From the NCBI RefSeq assembly GCF_023856365.1, contig NW_026042827.1:1-64000 (forward strand): a DNA stretch of 64,000 nucleotides. Direction: 5' to 3'. The DNA comes from Brienomyrus brachyistius (lineage: Eukaryota; Chordata; Actinopteri; Osteoglossiformes; Mormyridae). The notes under the pieces were generated by a model. That model ran no database searches. It was not told the DNA's origin and was given only the letters and a program-made list of their open reading frames with translations. Positions 57,501 to 64,000 of the stretch are shown piece after piece (positions within the stretch are counted from its first letter, which is position 1; each line of letters starts with the position of its first letter). The position numbers and the translations under genes are program-made.

Positions 57501-59598
57501 CAGTAGTCTGCCGGTAAATTCTGTTTCTACTCAACAGGATAACTTGCAGCCGGGAGATTGGGTCCTGGTCAAGGTCCTGTTGCGGAAAGATTGGAGCACA
57601 CCTCGGTGGGACGGTCCTTATCAAGTCCTCCTTACAACACCAACAGCAGTAAAGATCGCAGAACGACCTTCCTGGATACACAAAAGTCACTGTAAACCCA
57701 TCAAGCCCTTATCAGAGGCCTCAGCAACAGAGTAGCAGTGGAAGTCCGCTACAAAGGCACAGTAACCAATAGGGTGCTGTTGTCTCAACCCGGTGAAGAA
57801 AACAACTGAGCTGCACTCTATTTAGGATGGCCCTGATAGGGTGGGGATGTGGTAAAGTGACTCTAGGGGTCATTCTTGTTGTAGGACTTGTATGGTTGTC
57901 CTGGCTCTCACCAGCTCCATTACAGCACCTACGGCGATGGACCCATGATGACTTCCATCTACGCCCGTTGCCCGCTGACCACTCACATCCATTTATGCAA
58001 AACTACTGGTACCGATATGTACATGATACTGTAACAGCGAAAAATGTGACAAATTGCTATGTTTGTTCAGTAATGCTCACTCATAGTGAAGGACCTACGG
58101 TGTATGGCAGAGCTATGAATATCTTCTGCAGGTATAGGATATCAAAGTAATGTTTCACTTATATTTTCTTTTGTTTTTCATTTTATTTTTCTGTTGTTTT
58201 ATTACTGTTATACCATGTTTGAAAATGTTTATTAATCAAGCTCTTAACGCTGCTTTTCGGACACGCAGTACAATGTTTCTCTCCCTTACCCAAACTATAG
58301 AGACAGAGCCTGTTTCCAGCGATGGCGATGAAGAAGACATATAATTCATAATGACGGCCGAGCCGAAAGCACCCGTGCAGGGCTCGGACCTGAAGAACCG
58401 GAATTAAATGTTTTCCAGGATAATGACAATGTGGTCTAAATGAAGGTTGTACCTAAAGTGCTTTTGCAACTTGTACAATGTTGATGCTTCTGATCATACT
58501 GTCATGATAAACAGGAGGGACTGTTAGGTTGAAGAAACAGTTGTTAATCATTTCTGTATGATCAGCAATGAGTGTAAATATATATGTATACGTTATTTCT
58601 TATCTTCTAGCCACATACTCTTAGCTATTGTACTCTAAGTAGGTGGTTAACAGCTGCCTACTTAGATAAGAATCTCACTTCCCTCTCTTGCGCCCCCCAT
58701 TGACTATAAATAAAGAAGACAAGGGGAACCACCCTTTGTAACACATTCTGCTGTAGTTTGCATTGCAGAGAGTGTGGGTACCCTTGCAAGTAAAACTGTA
58801 ACCTGTGTGTGTCTCATAAATGTGGAGTTGGGGTGGAAACGCCGGGCGCTTTCCCCAACAGGGACGTTTCTTAGGTTAGAAACTGCCGTCACTGCAGCCA
58901 ACACTGACTTTTAAGGAGAGACACTCAGCTCTTCCTATGAGCAGATCCACCATGGTGCACAAAATGACAGTATAATTATTATTTTAGGTGACACTTCAAA
59001 TGTTGCATTATTTCATTCTTTACAAAACGACATTTTTATAACAATGATGTATAACAATGTTAATGTGTTTATGTATAATTCATATTTAAATTAAAGTTCA
59101 TATTTTAGTTAAAAGCTACACCTACAGTACGTATATGAACTTGAATTTGAATCCAAACCCTTTTTCGTTCTTCTTCTTTAAATTCAAATATAAATTTCAA
59201 TGCCACAACCTGTTTTCAACCACAATTCAAATGTAATTCAGATTAACAAAATGAACTGAAATTCAAGTTCATATATGTATTCAAAATCCTGAATTTTAGG
59301 ATACGTATTTGAGAATTTCATTCTCAAATCAGTTCTGAATGGTGCACATCCCTAGTTCATATGTTAAATCATGCATTTTTTTTTTCAGAGTGAATACACA
59401 CTGACTGCTCAGATAAATAACGTCAAAAATAATTTTCTTTTGTTGCTTAAGATTTTTGCACAGTCCTATACTGTATATAACAACTCAAACATTTTTTTAT
59501 GTTATTTGTTTTAAAGAGGCTGCAATGTGTAACATTAACATCTGTATAAAGAGAAGGTTAGGCTTTTGGCTGACAGCAAGCAAAATGCAACAAATTGT

Positions 59599-59629
<31 letters not shown>

Positions 59630-60349
59630 ATGATTTTTGTTTGATGTTTAGAAAAACATTTATGGAACAAAGCAGACAATAAGGTATCTTTGCTAATTTT
59701 ATATTGACAAACAACTAAACTGTCAAAATTATTTTGCAGGGAATAATCTTACTGACATTATAATAAAGCAAATATGAAAATAGTTGGAATCTCATTTACC
59801 TGTGATTATGACAAAGGTTCCATTCCCGAAGGTGACCTCATGAAGAAACACAGCAGCACAATAATACACTGCAGAATCTGACGGCTCCACGTTAGAAATA
59901 GTGAGGTTAAAACTCCCCTCTGCATTCAGTAAGGAGTAACGTTTTATGCTTTTATATTCCTTGTAAAATTCACCAGGTACGTAGAGAAGTGCTTTCGCCA
60001 TGGGCTGGGGCTTCCGACCAACAGCTTGCTTAAACAAAGTAACAAAAGTTGTTTCTCCTTGACAGAAGCATGTCAGGGTCACACTGTCTCCAAGCTGAAC
60101 CCTCATCAGGTGACTGGGCTGAACAACATCTGTAGTCAGTGCAGTGTCTGCAAAAACAGAAAAACAAAAAAAATCATAATCAAATAAGACATATAATAGT
60201 AATCTAAATAACTATTAACTATGATGCAGATTAAATGGCCAAATTCCACTGATCACATCATACAGATAAATGAAAATATTAAAATCCCAAAATAATTTAT
60301 ATTATAGGGCCTTACTAATGAAAATGAGAAGACCAAAGAGTCTGAACAT
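48410..60349 (-). CDS. Novel immune-type receptor (NITR), inhibitory type, probably inactivated
   Basis: NITRs are bony-fish cell-surface receptors with V-type Ig domains and roles like natural-killer receptors. Exons (minus): leader 60316-60349, V domain 59800-60147, second Ig domain 49891-50241, transmembrane 49226-49345, cytoplasmic 48410-48535. Phases agree from leader to transmembrane. Both Ig domains end with a J-like FGNGT. The tail has LNYAAL (ITIM) and TLYSDL (ITIM/ITSM-like), so signalling would be inhibitory. Two problems: an in-frame TAG right after FGNGT in the second Ig exon, and a phase gap between the transmembrane exon (ends phase 1) and the cytoplasmic exon (open only in phase 0), which suggests an unseen small exon. 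A 7.65-kb retrovirus lies in the intron between the Ig exons. Confidence 0.85.
49226..49345 (-). CDS. NITR transmembrane exon
   Basis: Acceptor GTTACAG and donor GTACG. It encodes FQKLLDPLHSG, a hydrophobic span (LLIVLSCSIILNVALICI) and a Cys-rich juxtamembrane segment (RCKLTCTHCA). No charged residue lies inside the span, as expected for an ITIM-bearing receptor. Confidence 0.8.
49511..49690. repeat. Two direct 90-bp copies of a CATCC-type repeat end
   Basis: 49511-49600 and 49601-49690 look identical (TTAATATTTGAAATAATTAT ... GGGGGGTCCGGAGCC on the other strand ... ATGGATGGATGGAT). They sit in an NITR intron and look like a recent tandem duplication that took in flanking DNA. Confidence 0.9.
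49818..49931 (-). repeat. 57-bp tandem duplication over the NITR J-like segment
   Basis: Two 57-bp units (49818-49874 and 49875-49931), differing at two positions seen by eye. Each encodes CGEMLFGNGT and LDIDG and carries a splice donor (GTAAC or GTAGC). The unit joined to the Ig domain has TAG where the other has CAG. The length keeps the frame. Confidence 0.9.
49891..50241 (-). CDS. NITR second Ig-domain exon with in-frame stop
   Basis: Acceptor CTTTTCAG at 50242-50244. The residues read QPGDSVSLQCTIETGSCAG, HSVYWFRHGSGESLPGVIY, SDAGTYYCAVAMCGEMLFGN, with both core Cys and the Trp. After FGNGT comes TAG, then LDID and a donor. Splicing at the second donor (exon to 49834) would not avoid the stop. 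If the stop is real the product lacks the membrane anchor. Confidence 0.88.
50818..51150 (-). mobile_element. hAT transposase C-terminal remnant
   Basis: The minus frame reads AAAFSAHAERVFSVAGKDFR and LNHETFEDIMLNKCNN, the conserved dimerisation end of hAT transposases (SA..ERVFS..G). The rest is missing. It lies directly beside the retrovirus in the NITR intron. Confidence 0.75.
51207..51545 (+). repeat. 5' LTR
   Basis: 339 bp, TGTTAGG to CCCCAACA. A TATA box (TATAAATAAA, 51390-51399) lies in the right place for transcription start and is followed by a T-rich and GT-rich region. Confidence 0.95.
51553..51569 (+). other. Primer-binding site for tRNA-Tyr
   Basis: TGGTCCTTCGAGCCGGA, 7 bases after the LTR, is the exact complement of the 17-base 3' end (with CCA) that I know for eukaryotic tRNA-Tyr. 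Confidence 0.8.
51761..51832 (+). repeat. 36-bp direct repeat in the retroviral leader, with a splice-donor-like site
   Basis: Two 36-bp units (51761-51796, 51797-51832) start GTGAGAGATA. The first follows ACAG, giving a good splice donor (CAG/GTGAG) that could serve a spliced env RNA. Confidence 0.6.
52137..53607 (+). pseudogene. gag: Retroviral gag, interrupted
   Basis: Gag builds the virus core. The start ATG at 52137 gives MGKNQS, a myristoylation-type matrix start. The frame changes by one base near the A7 run at 52239-52245, after which a long frame runs through the proline-rich part (PLLPPQIP) and capsid. An in-frame TAA at 53317-53319 then separates capsid from nucleocapsid. The nucleocapsid has RGR-rich repeats and one zinc knuckle CWTCRKPGHLARNC (53512-53553). 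It ends at TGA 53605-53607. The frame change may be a homopolymer error; the TAA is a substitution-type break. Confidence 0.88.
53605..53645 (+). promoter_or_regulatory. Putative stop-codon readthrough signal between gag and protease
   Basis: The gag stop is TGA followed by C (a leaky context), in frame with protease. Four bases on, CCTCGGA (53612-53618) can pair with TCCGAGG (53639-53645) around a 20-base loop. A downstream structure after an in-frame stop is how gammaretroviruses express pol. Confidence 0.55.
53608..54618 (+). CDS. pro: Retroviral protease plus a 2H-phosphoesterase-like domain
   Basis: Numbered from the Met at 53656, the frame holds the aspartic protease: active site CDTGAC (Asp53, at 53812) and the closing NLLGRDL (117-123). 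After it come about 130 residues not explained by protease: LHVTMWYK (His194) and TPHVSLSK (His255), 61 residues apart, in a context of alternating hydrophobic residues. Two H-x-T/S motifs are the signature of 2H phosphoesterases (RNA- or 2-5A-cleaving enzymes); the spacing here is shorter than usual. The frame ends at TGA 54616-54618, still in frame with RT. Protease call firm; second domain tentative. Confidence 0.8.
   Translation, partial: PPSEAPVTDTIRGKTEVILRKETEVTLQDLLDKEIDLQAVCQLLAERQWETLPSRKLVINGKVYECLCDTGACRTVLTSSPPGVTYSSSVINIKTAGGQTDRHQLTNPVAVKDKETGLECQAQVLISPSCPVNLLGRDLMVQMGISVVATATGMKAIVNEEAYVVQGTTTPQYYWSLDLGGTAQTRELLRKTREKQSPRQAQFMPDDALHVTMWYKDTLGPDYVYDKTFHALQDTCITLQHMYVNPTTGFSAASVILSNKQQAVFRERTPHVSLSKPPQMQWRDVEMFLRDSMHSYNDYQPVSGSCWSYDEKHNVWRFPLGWRVQTTPTTHLKDPT
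54619..57735 (+). CDS. pol: Retroviral reverse transcriptase, RNase H and integrase
   Basis: The polyprotein copies viral RNA into DNA and inserts it. The frame is open from the TGA at 54616 to TAG 57733-57735. Numbered from Met 54679: RT with LPQGF and active site YVDD (185-188); RNase H with YVDGSA (Asp491) and the later Asp in YTDSQY; integrase zinc site H695/H699 and C726/C729; catalytic D761, D819, E855 with 35 residues between the last two; a C-terminal LQPGDWVLVK segment. No internal stop or frame shift in 1,018 codons, so this part looks intact. Motifs fit the gamma/epsilon side of retroviruses. Confidence 0.95.
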   Translation, partial: QIFSTLEEGSCPDLDRLPEGLWSSSPTDVGLVKGFPPYKVIVKSEHRPVVRQYPLKPEAEKGIAPVVQDMLASGILREAPEATCNTPIFPVQKGHTGKWRMVQDLRPVNNIVQHAAPDVPNPHLLLNSLTPDKSYFSVVDLSNAFFSVPLHPDSQHLFGFTYKGKKYTYTRLPQGFSESPHVYTMALRYSMSTCEIPSHSQVLLYVDDILIAADSEQHCKETTLTVLQHLYNTGHKASKQKLQYCKKTVVYLGHNLSQKGRSLLEIRKQAIQEAPKPQTKQQMMSFLGLCNYCREWLPDYAFLVQPLQNLIYGKEMTLKDKIQWTEDGENAFTNLKRMLQTNVTLALPDYQQPFTLCVDANQGYMKAVLTQPFGAKERPLAFYSKRLDAVAAGFPQCLQACAAAAEAVKVSAELVLCHPLILKVPHSVSLILLQTPLPFLTHTRHLTLVSLLLSQPNIELQRCGLLNPSTLLPTAEDGEPHSCKATIEEQTKPRADILQTFIPGSEVVYVDGSASKNDMGKNKVGYAVVTSTEVLEANALPSTCSAQAAELYAVIRACELFKNKSLTIYTDSQYVFAAVHHHARVWKNRGFRTSQGTSLTHTNLLLRLLDVVHLPTHFALCKCKAHQTDDSAETAGNSFADKTAKEAALKQPTLSVADILFIDSDVLCDAQIHAPKIEVQSWIKRGAIQREKVYYMNDKPILPKNLYKTAALVSHGNTHVSTGGMVHIIQQYFYAINFSDYAKQFCRTCLICCKHNAQGNIRPKRGQFPTAEYPFQVVHMDFIELSWSQGKKYCLVIIDTFSKWVEIYPVKHCDAMTVAKCLVSHYFPTYGIPHIIRSDNGTHFVNQTMSLCSQALGFTLKNHCAYHPQSAGLVERTNGTIKTRLRKTVEETKRPWPECLSLVKLWMRITPTPAGLTPFEIVYGRPFPLATEMNDIEKADRENTLADWMRKLLTSQQKHSPSSLPVNSVSTQQDNLQPGDWVLVKVLLRKDWSTPRWDGPYQVLLTTPTAVKIAERPSWIHKSHCKPIKPLSEASATE
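57827..58344 (+). pseudogene. env: Retroviral env, internally deleted
   Basis: Two short frames remain. The first (57827-58150) has a hydrophobic N-terminus (VTLGVILVVGLVWLSWL) like a signal peptide and a possible glycosylation site (KNVT). The second (58150-58344) begins with a strong membrane span (FHLYFLLFFILFFCCFI) and a cytoplasmic tail. The whole is about 170 codons, far shorter than a normal env; most of the surface and fusion parts are gone. Confidence 0.75.
58509..58521 (+). other. Polypurine tract
   Basis: AACAGGAGGGAC directly precedes the 3' LTR, the expected place for the plus-strand primer; it is short and ends in C. Confidence 0.55.
58522..58860 (+). repeat. 3' LTR
   Basis: 339 bp. 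I saw no difference from the 5' LTR on reading both through. Confidence 0.95.
58866..59799. other. NITR intron sequence
   Basis: AT-rich; an (ATA)n run lies at 59598-59627. No gene is recognised. Confidence 0.5.
59800..60147 (-). CDS. NITR V-domain exon
   Basis: Acceptor TTTGCAG and donor GTAAAT. It encodes VQLGDSVTLTCFCQGETTF, KQAVGRKPQPMAKALLYVPG, NLTISNVEPSDSAVYYCAAV and VTFGNGTFVIITG: both core Cys, the DSAVYYC strand and a J-like FGNG in one exon, typical of NITRs. The usual Trp after the first Cys is replaced by Leu (VTLFKQ). Two N-glycosylation sites (NLTI, NGTF). Open throughout. Confidence 0.92.
60316..60349 (-). CDS. NITR leader exon
   Basis: ATG at 60347-60349 gives a hydrophobic MFRLFGLLIFI, then GTAAGG. 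It ends in phase 1, which matches the V exon. Confidence 0.8.
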
Positions 60350-60734
60350 TTTTGTGCTTCCACTGTTTAGAATAAACTGCTCTGCTGCTAAGTGAGAGAT
60401 CATGGTCGTGGTCGGGATGAAAGGGCAGGAAACAGAGAGGAAACAGAGAGACACACATCAGGCTGATCTGATTGGCTGTTCACATGGGAACTTAAGTAAC
60501 AGTGAAAAAGCATTTTAATGTGCACTTACATGACGTTTATTAATTTACTCCTTAACATCCAGTTAAAATGAGAACAATTAGATAAACAGGAGCAGATACT
60601 GAGCATATAAAGTTCTTTGTACAGAGTGCTGAGATACTGTGGGAGAGCATTTGCTAATCATCTCTCTCAGACAAGCTCAGCACAGTATGAGTCTGTTATC
60701 TATCTGATATTAGACAGTCTCTCATACAGTAATA

Positions 60735-60975
60735 ATAATTGATACTTTATTGGTCCCTGTGGAGAAATTGTCTTAACTTCTCTCTCAACTTGCTCTCTTT
60801 TTTTTAGAGTAAACAGAGTAAGTTGTCTGCGAAGGGCAGCCACCCATAGTGATGCCCAGTGAGCTGGGGGTTAAGGGCCTCGCTCAAGGACGCAGAGATG
60901 TGCTGTGGCTGGGTTTGAACCAGCGACCATCTTATTACAAGCACACAGGCATTAGATCTTCTAATCACACTTAAA
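60735..60975 (-). repeat. tRNA-derived SINE family (copy 2)
   Basis: Same family as 36430-36650 (GAGCTGGGGGTTAAGGGCCT). On the minus strand a GGTTCAAACCC B-box-like segment lies near 60910-60925. Confidence 0.7.
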
Positions 60976-61289
60976 AGGCAGATTAAATGTTCTTTCCACC
61001 ATGCAAACAGAATGTAAATTGTAGCTTTACTGCTTAGATTTACATTCACACATTTGCATTTAAAACAAGCATTTTAAGTGATGTACATGAGAGTAAATGG
61101 TGAATCAGTTTATTTGCCACTCTACACATTACATTGGCGCCCATTATAAGTAACTGTACAGTGACATTGCAGTTCCTCAGTTGCTTTGATGCATTTCTGG
61201 AATCACCCTTAACATCTGCAAAACTGTAAGTGCATTTCCCAAAACAATTCGTGCAAACAGCACCACACAGATGGACTGTCTACAAAAAA

Positions 61290-61740
61290 AGTCATAGAGG
61301 CCACCAGCAGCCCGAATACCACACCGTAAGGCCGTATGTTAGGATGCTCTCTATGGCAGAGCGGTAGGAGGCCACCAGCAGCCCGCATACCAGACCGTAA
61401 GGCAGCATGTTAGGATGCTCTCTATGGCAGAGCAGTTGAAGGTCCCGATCAAGAAATCCGACAAGTTTCCCCAATAAGCCAGTAACCCCGCTTCATAGAA
61501 CAGGCCACAGGACTGGTTTTGGTGAGATAGTCCGAGTAGTAGGTAGAAATCAGGATGGAGACTGAGTGTGGGTCTAACAGGTGAGCAGATGTAGGACAGA
61601 ATGTAGAGCCCTCTGGTGGAGTGCCTGTGCATGACTGAATGTATGGTTTGGGTCTGATGGTCTGAATAGTTGGTAGAAATAGGCACCTTCCTACCTGATG
61701 TGGTAGGTCTAGATAAGGGGTCACCAACATGGTGCCCCAA
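61290..61740 (-). mobile_element. LINE fragment with a 71-bp internal duplication
   Basis: 61297-61367 and the following copy to about 61437 share GAGGCCACCAGCAGCCCG and TTAGGATGCTCTCTATGGCA. On the minus strand both read AIESILT..LTVWY, from the C-terminal part of L2-like reverse transcriptase. Confidence 0.6.
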
Positions 61741-62019
61741 GGATGCCCCCAATGACCACATGAGTTGCCCGTGGACCTGTTCTATAAAATAGCACAACTC
61801 ACCAGCGAACATCATCTAAAATTTTATTTTGTCCTGTTTCTAATCTATCACATTTGCATTTATATAGATTTGAAATTGAATATAAAAAAGCATTTAAAAC
61901 ATGTTTATCATGCATGAAGTTTAGACATGTTTAGGAGGGCGTTTAAAACTGATATCAAACTTCGTATGGCTCAGTACCCGTGAAGTAGCTCTCCGTTTTA
62001 AAAAGGTTGGTGACCCCTG
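61715..62019. mobile_element. hAT-type MITE
   Basis: Ends AGGGGTCACCAAC and GTTGGTGACCCCT are inverted copies. An exact 8-bp duplication gtctagat flanks it (61707-61714 and 62020-62027). Confidence 0.9.
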
Positions 62020-62027
62020 GTCTAGAT

Positions 62028-63747
62028 CTTGCAAGTTTGTTTGTACTGGCTGTGTGAACATACTGTAGCACTGTTAAGAATATGCAACACAGCCTGAGTT
62101 GGGGATCTGCTGTATGCATCAGTAATATAATGCTTTGTCCTTTTCTAGGCTGTTCATTAAGACATAAAGCCTGAAAGTTTTCTGAATGGCATTAATGAAA
62201 TTGAGCACTGCCCCCACCTGCTGGCCAATTTATTAAAACATTGAAATCGCTGTCTGCACAGGCTGACGTGTCATTTAAGTCTGATAATTTTCTATGAGTC
62301 AAACGGCAAGAAAATGACAAGAAGTTAAAAACATGGAGTTAGATGAAGGAGAAAAGATTACAAATTTGAAGATTATGAAATCAGGACATGTCAGCTAAGT
62401 CAGCCAAGGTGGGTCTTAAACATATGGACGGAAGTATGAGCGCTAAACTTAAACGGGTTCACTTGTAACCGCTGCCACCAAATTTCGTTAAATTGCTGGG
62501 GAGGTCCAGATACATGAGACAGGAATAGAAGGATTATTCTTTATTAATATACAGACGAGGGTTACAACCCTCCCTAGGGCAATAGAAGGGGATACCTGCC
62601 ACGGGACATTCTAAAACGCTTAATGTGAAAATGCGTAACGCAACTTAATGTATTAAAACAGTCACCACAAATCACCAAATTTCTCGCGAATGTATCTGGC
62701 CATAAAGACTTACCTGACAAGAAATCAAAACCGAAATGCTAGGAATATGGACTTTAAGCCTTTTCTTTATGGGCGTCAATGGAGGGGAAAACGCTTGACG
62801 TAAGATGAAGTCCATATTCCTAGCATTTCGGTTTTGATTTCTTCCCTGGCATGGGTGACGGGTGCACCACGTTCCCAAAGCCACGTTAGCCTCGAGCGAA
62901 CTGCCCGGAGAAACCGCTCACACCAGCGCTGCAACCCGATCTCCTCCCCTTTTAAACACACATTTCTATGGCGTTAAATTAGTGCCAAAAGTCGTGCGCA
63001 TAAAAACAGAAAATCCATGCTCTCTACGCGCTCGCGATTGCACAGCACTCACTCACTCGCTCGCCGTTAAATTAGGGCCAAAAGTCGAACCACGCGCGTG
63101 CGTGTGCTCGAGTGCTGAAAACCCATCCCCTCTACGCGCTCGCGTCTGCACAGCACTCGCTCGCTCGAATTTCCCGCTTCGTCTTACCGTATATAAAAGA
63201 ATGGGCCAATGTACGGTAAATTGCATTGTGAATAAAATTTCTTAATACAACATCACAAAACCAATTTAATAAATTCAAATCCTGGGAAGAACGCTCCTCA
63301 GATATTAGTTCTCGGGTTAGTGTTAGCAGACTATAGGCGAAACCACCTTAAGTGCTATCTGTTAATGTTTATTAAATTAGCATTAAAATGGAGAGGTTTA
63401 TAATATCTTTTGTCCTTGTAGCTGCTAAATACACTCATTATTAAAGCCATAAAGTTGTCTGCCTACTACATTGGAATCTCCACTGAGTAAGTGTTTTTGA
63501 TGGATTTTATTTAACTTTATTATACTCTGGTCCTTAGATCTAATGTCATACTTCTTCACTTATATTGTTTGTGAAAAGGTTTACCACGGTCAAACAGAGC
63601 AGCCACTACATCATCATACATGAACAAGCACCTCACAAAACAAAAACATTTCATTTTCATAATTAAAACTTTTGAATGGTAGGCCTAGTGTGTGGATCAG
63701 AGACAAGATCTTGACACCTCATTAACTATAATTTGTTCTGTGAACAG
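62028..63747. other. No recognised gene
   Basis: It contains the hairpin at 62719-62843. A partial duplication lies at about 62972-63065 and 63063-63170 (GTTAAATTAG-GCCAAAAGTCG ... CTCTACGCGCTCGCG). No coding segment is recognised before 63748. Confidence 0.4.
62719..62843. repeat. Perfect 35-bp inverted repeat (hairpin)
   Basis: 62719-62753 and 62809-62843 are exact reverse complements (first arm ends CTAGGAATATGGACT); 55 bases lie between. It could be a MITE core or a hairpin RNA. Confidence 0.9.
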
Positions 63748-64000
63748 CTCAGATACCACCTTCTCGAAAGTCTTCTGCATAAAATAGAAATAGGATTCAG
63801 CGCGACTCCACTAAATTTGGATTACCTGGAGTTCCTTTGTCATCAGGAGCTGTATCTTCTGCAGGCCCTGTCTAATCACATTGAAGTACCTCCTGCTATC
63901 ACCCTGGCTTTGCAAGAGCTCTTTGACCTTGTGAGGGCACATCTGGAACGTCCAGCCCCATGTGTCACACAGGAAGTCGCTGCCACCAATAGACGACCCA
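63748..64000 (+). CDS. 5' part of an unrecognised coding exon, runs off the window
   Basis: After an acceptor-like TTCTGTGAACAG the plus strand is open for 84 codons to the window end. It is Leu-rich and helix-prone (LRYHLLESLLHKIEIGF, NLDYLEFLCHQELYLLQAL, AITLALQELFDLVRAHLERP). Composition differs sharply from the AT-rich flank. I do not recognise the family; it may be a host gene or part of a large transposon. Confidence 0.5.

Larger units (their letters stand above)
51207..58860 (+). mobile_element. Endogenous retrovirus, complete with paired LTRs
   Basis: The provirus spans 7.65 kb, with LTR, primer site, gag, protease, RT-RNase H-integrase, env remnant and LTR in retroviral order. LTRs start TG and end CA. 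The flank gggac occurs at 51202-51206 and 58861-58865, the expected target duplication. gag, protease and pol share one frame, separated by stop codons, as in gamma- and epsilon-type retroviruses. The two LTRs look identical over 339 bases, so the insertion is recent. It is antisense to the NITR gene, inside the intron between the Ig exons. Confidence 0.95.

Overview
The window is vertebrate, almost certainly ray-finned fish, nuclear DNA. The evidence is spliced genes with GT-AG introns, a eukaryotic tRNA-Asp gene, a novel immune-type receptor (NITR, known from bony fish), and a dense load of fish-type repeats (tRNA-derived SINEs, L2 and CR1-like LINEs, hAT MITEs with 8-bp target duplications, Tc1 remnants). 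Most open frames in the window are shadows; the real genes had to be assembled from short exons and splice sites.

Left part (1-14.8 kb): two divergent genes flank a tRNA gene. rgs11 (minus strand, 581-4845) shows its first eight coding exons (DEP and DHEX regions) and runs off the left edge. tRNA-Asp(GTC) lies at 5414-5485. u2af2, the large subunit of splicing factor U2AF, starts at 6045 on the plus strand; ten coding exons are visible. Its tenth exon carries three single-base gains in homopolymers, and no last exon was found.

14.9-19.3 kb: a 4.4-kb satellite of 29-bp units forms a giant inverted repeat with its centre at 16969. Every unit holds a CCAAT box. It sits inside a relative of a MITE also found in an rgs11 intron.

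19.3-48 kb: mostly repeats, with one clear host gene, a four-exon chemerin (rarres2)-like gene on the minus strand (23475-25467). There is a 46-bp minisatellite (28.9-30.0 kb), nested LINE insertions, a solo LTR (40783-41635) and a decayed Gag-like relic.

48.4-60.3 kb: an NITR gene on the minus strand (leader, V domain, second Ig domain, transmembrane exon, cytoplasmic exon with an ITIM). The second Ig exon has an in-frame stop inside a 57-bp duplicated J-like segment. The intron between the two Ig exons holds an endogenous retrovirus (51207-58860), in antisense, with two apparently identical 339-bp LTRs, a 5-bp target duplication, a tRNA-Tyr primer site, gag, protease, reverse transcriptase, RNase H, integrase and a collapsed env. 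Between protease and reverse transcriptase it encodes a domain with two H-x-T/S motifs that resembles a 2H phosphoesterase.

60.3-64 kb: SINE, LINE and hAT pieces, a long hairpin, and at the right edge the 5' part of an unrecognised plus-strand coding exon.
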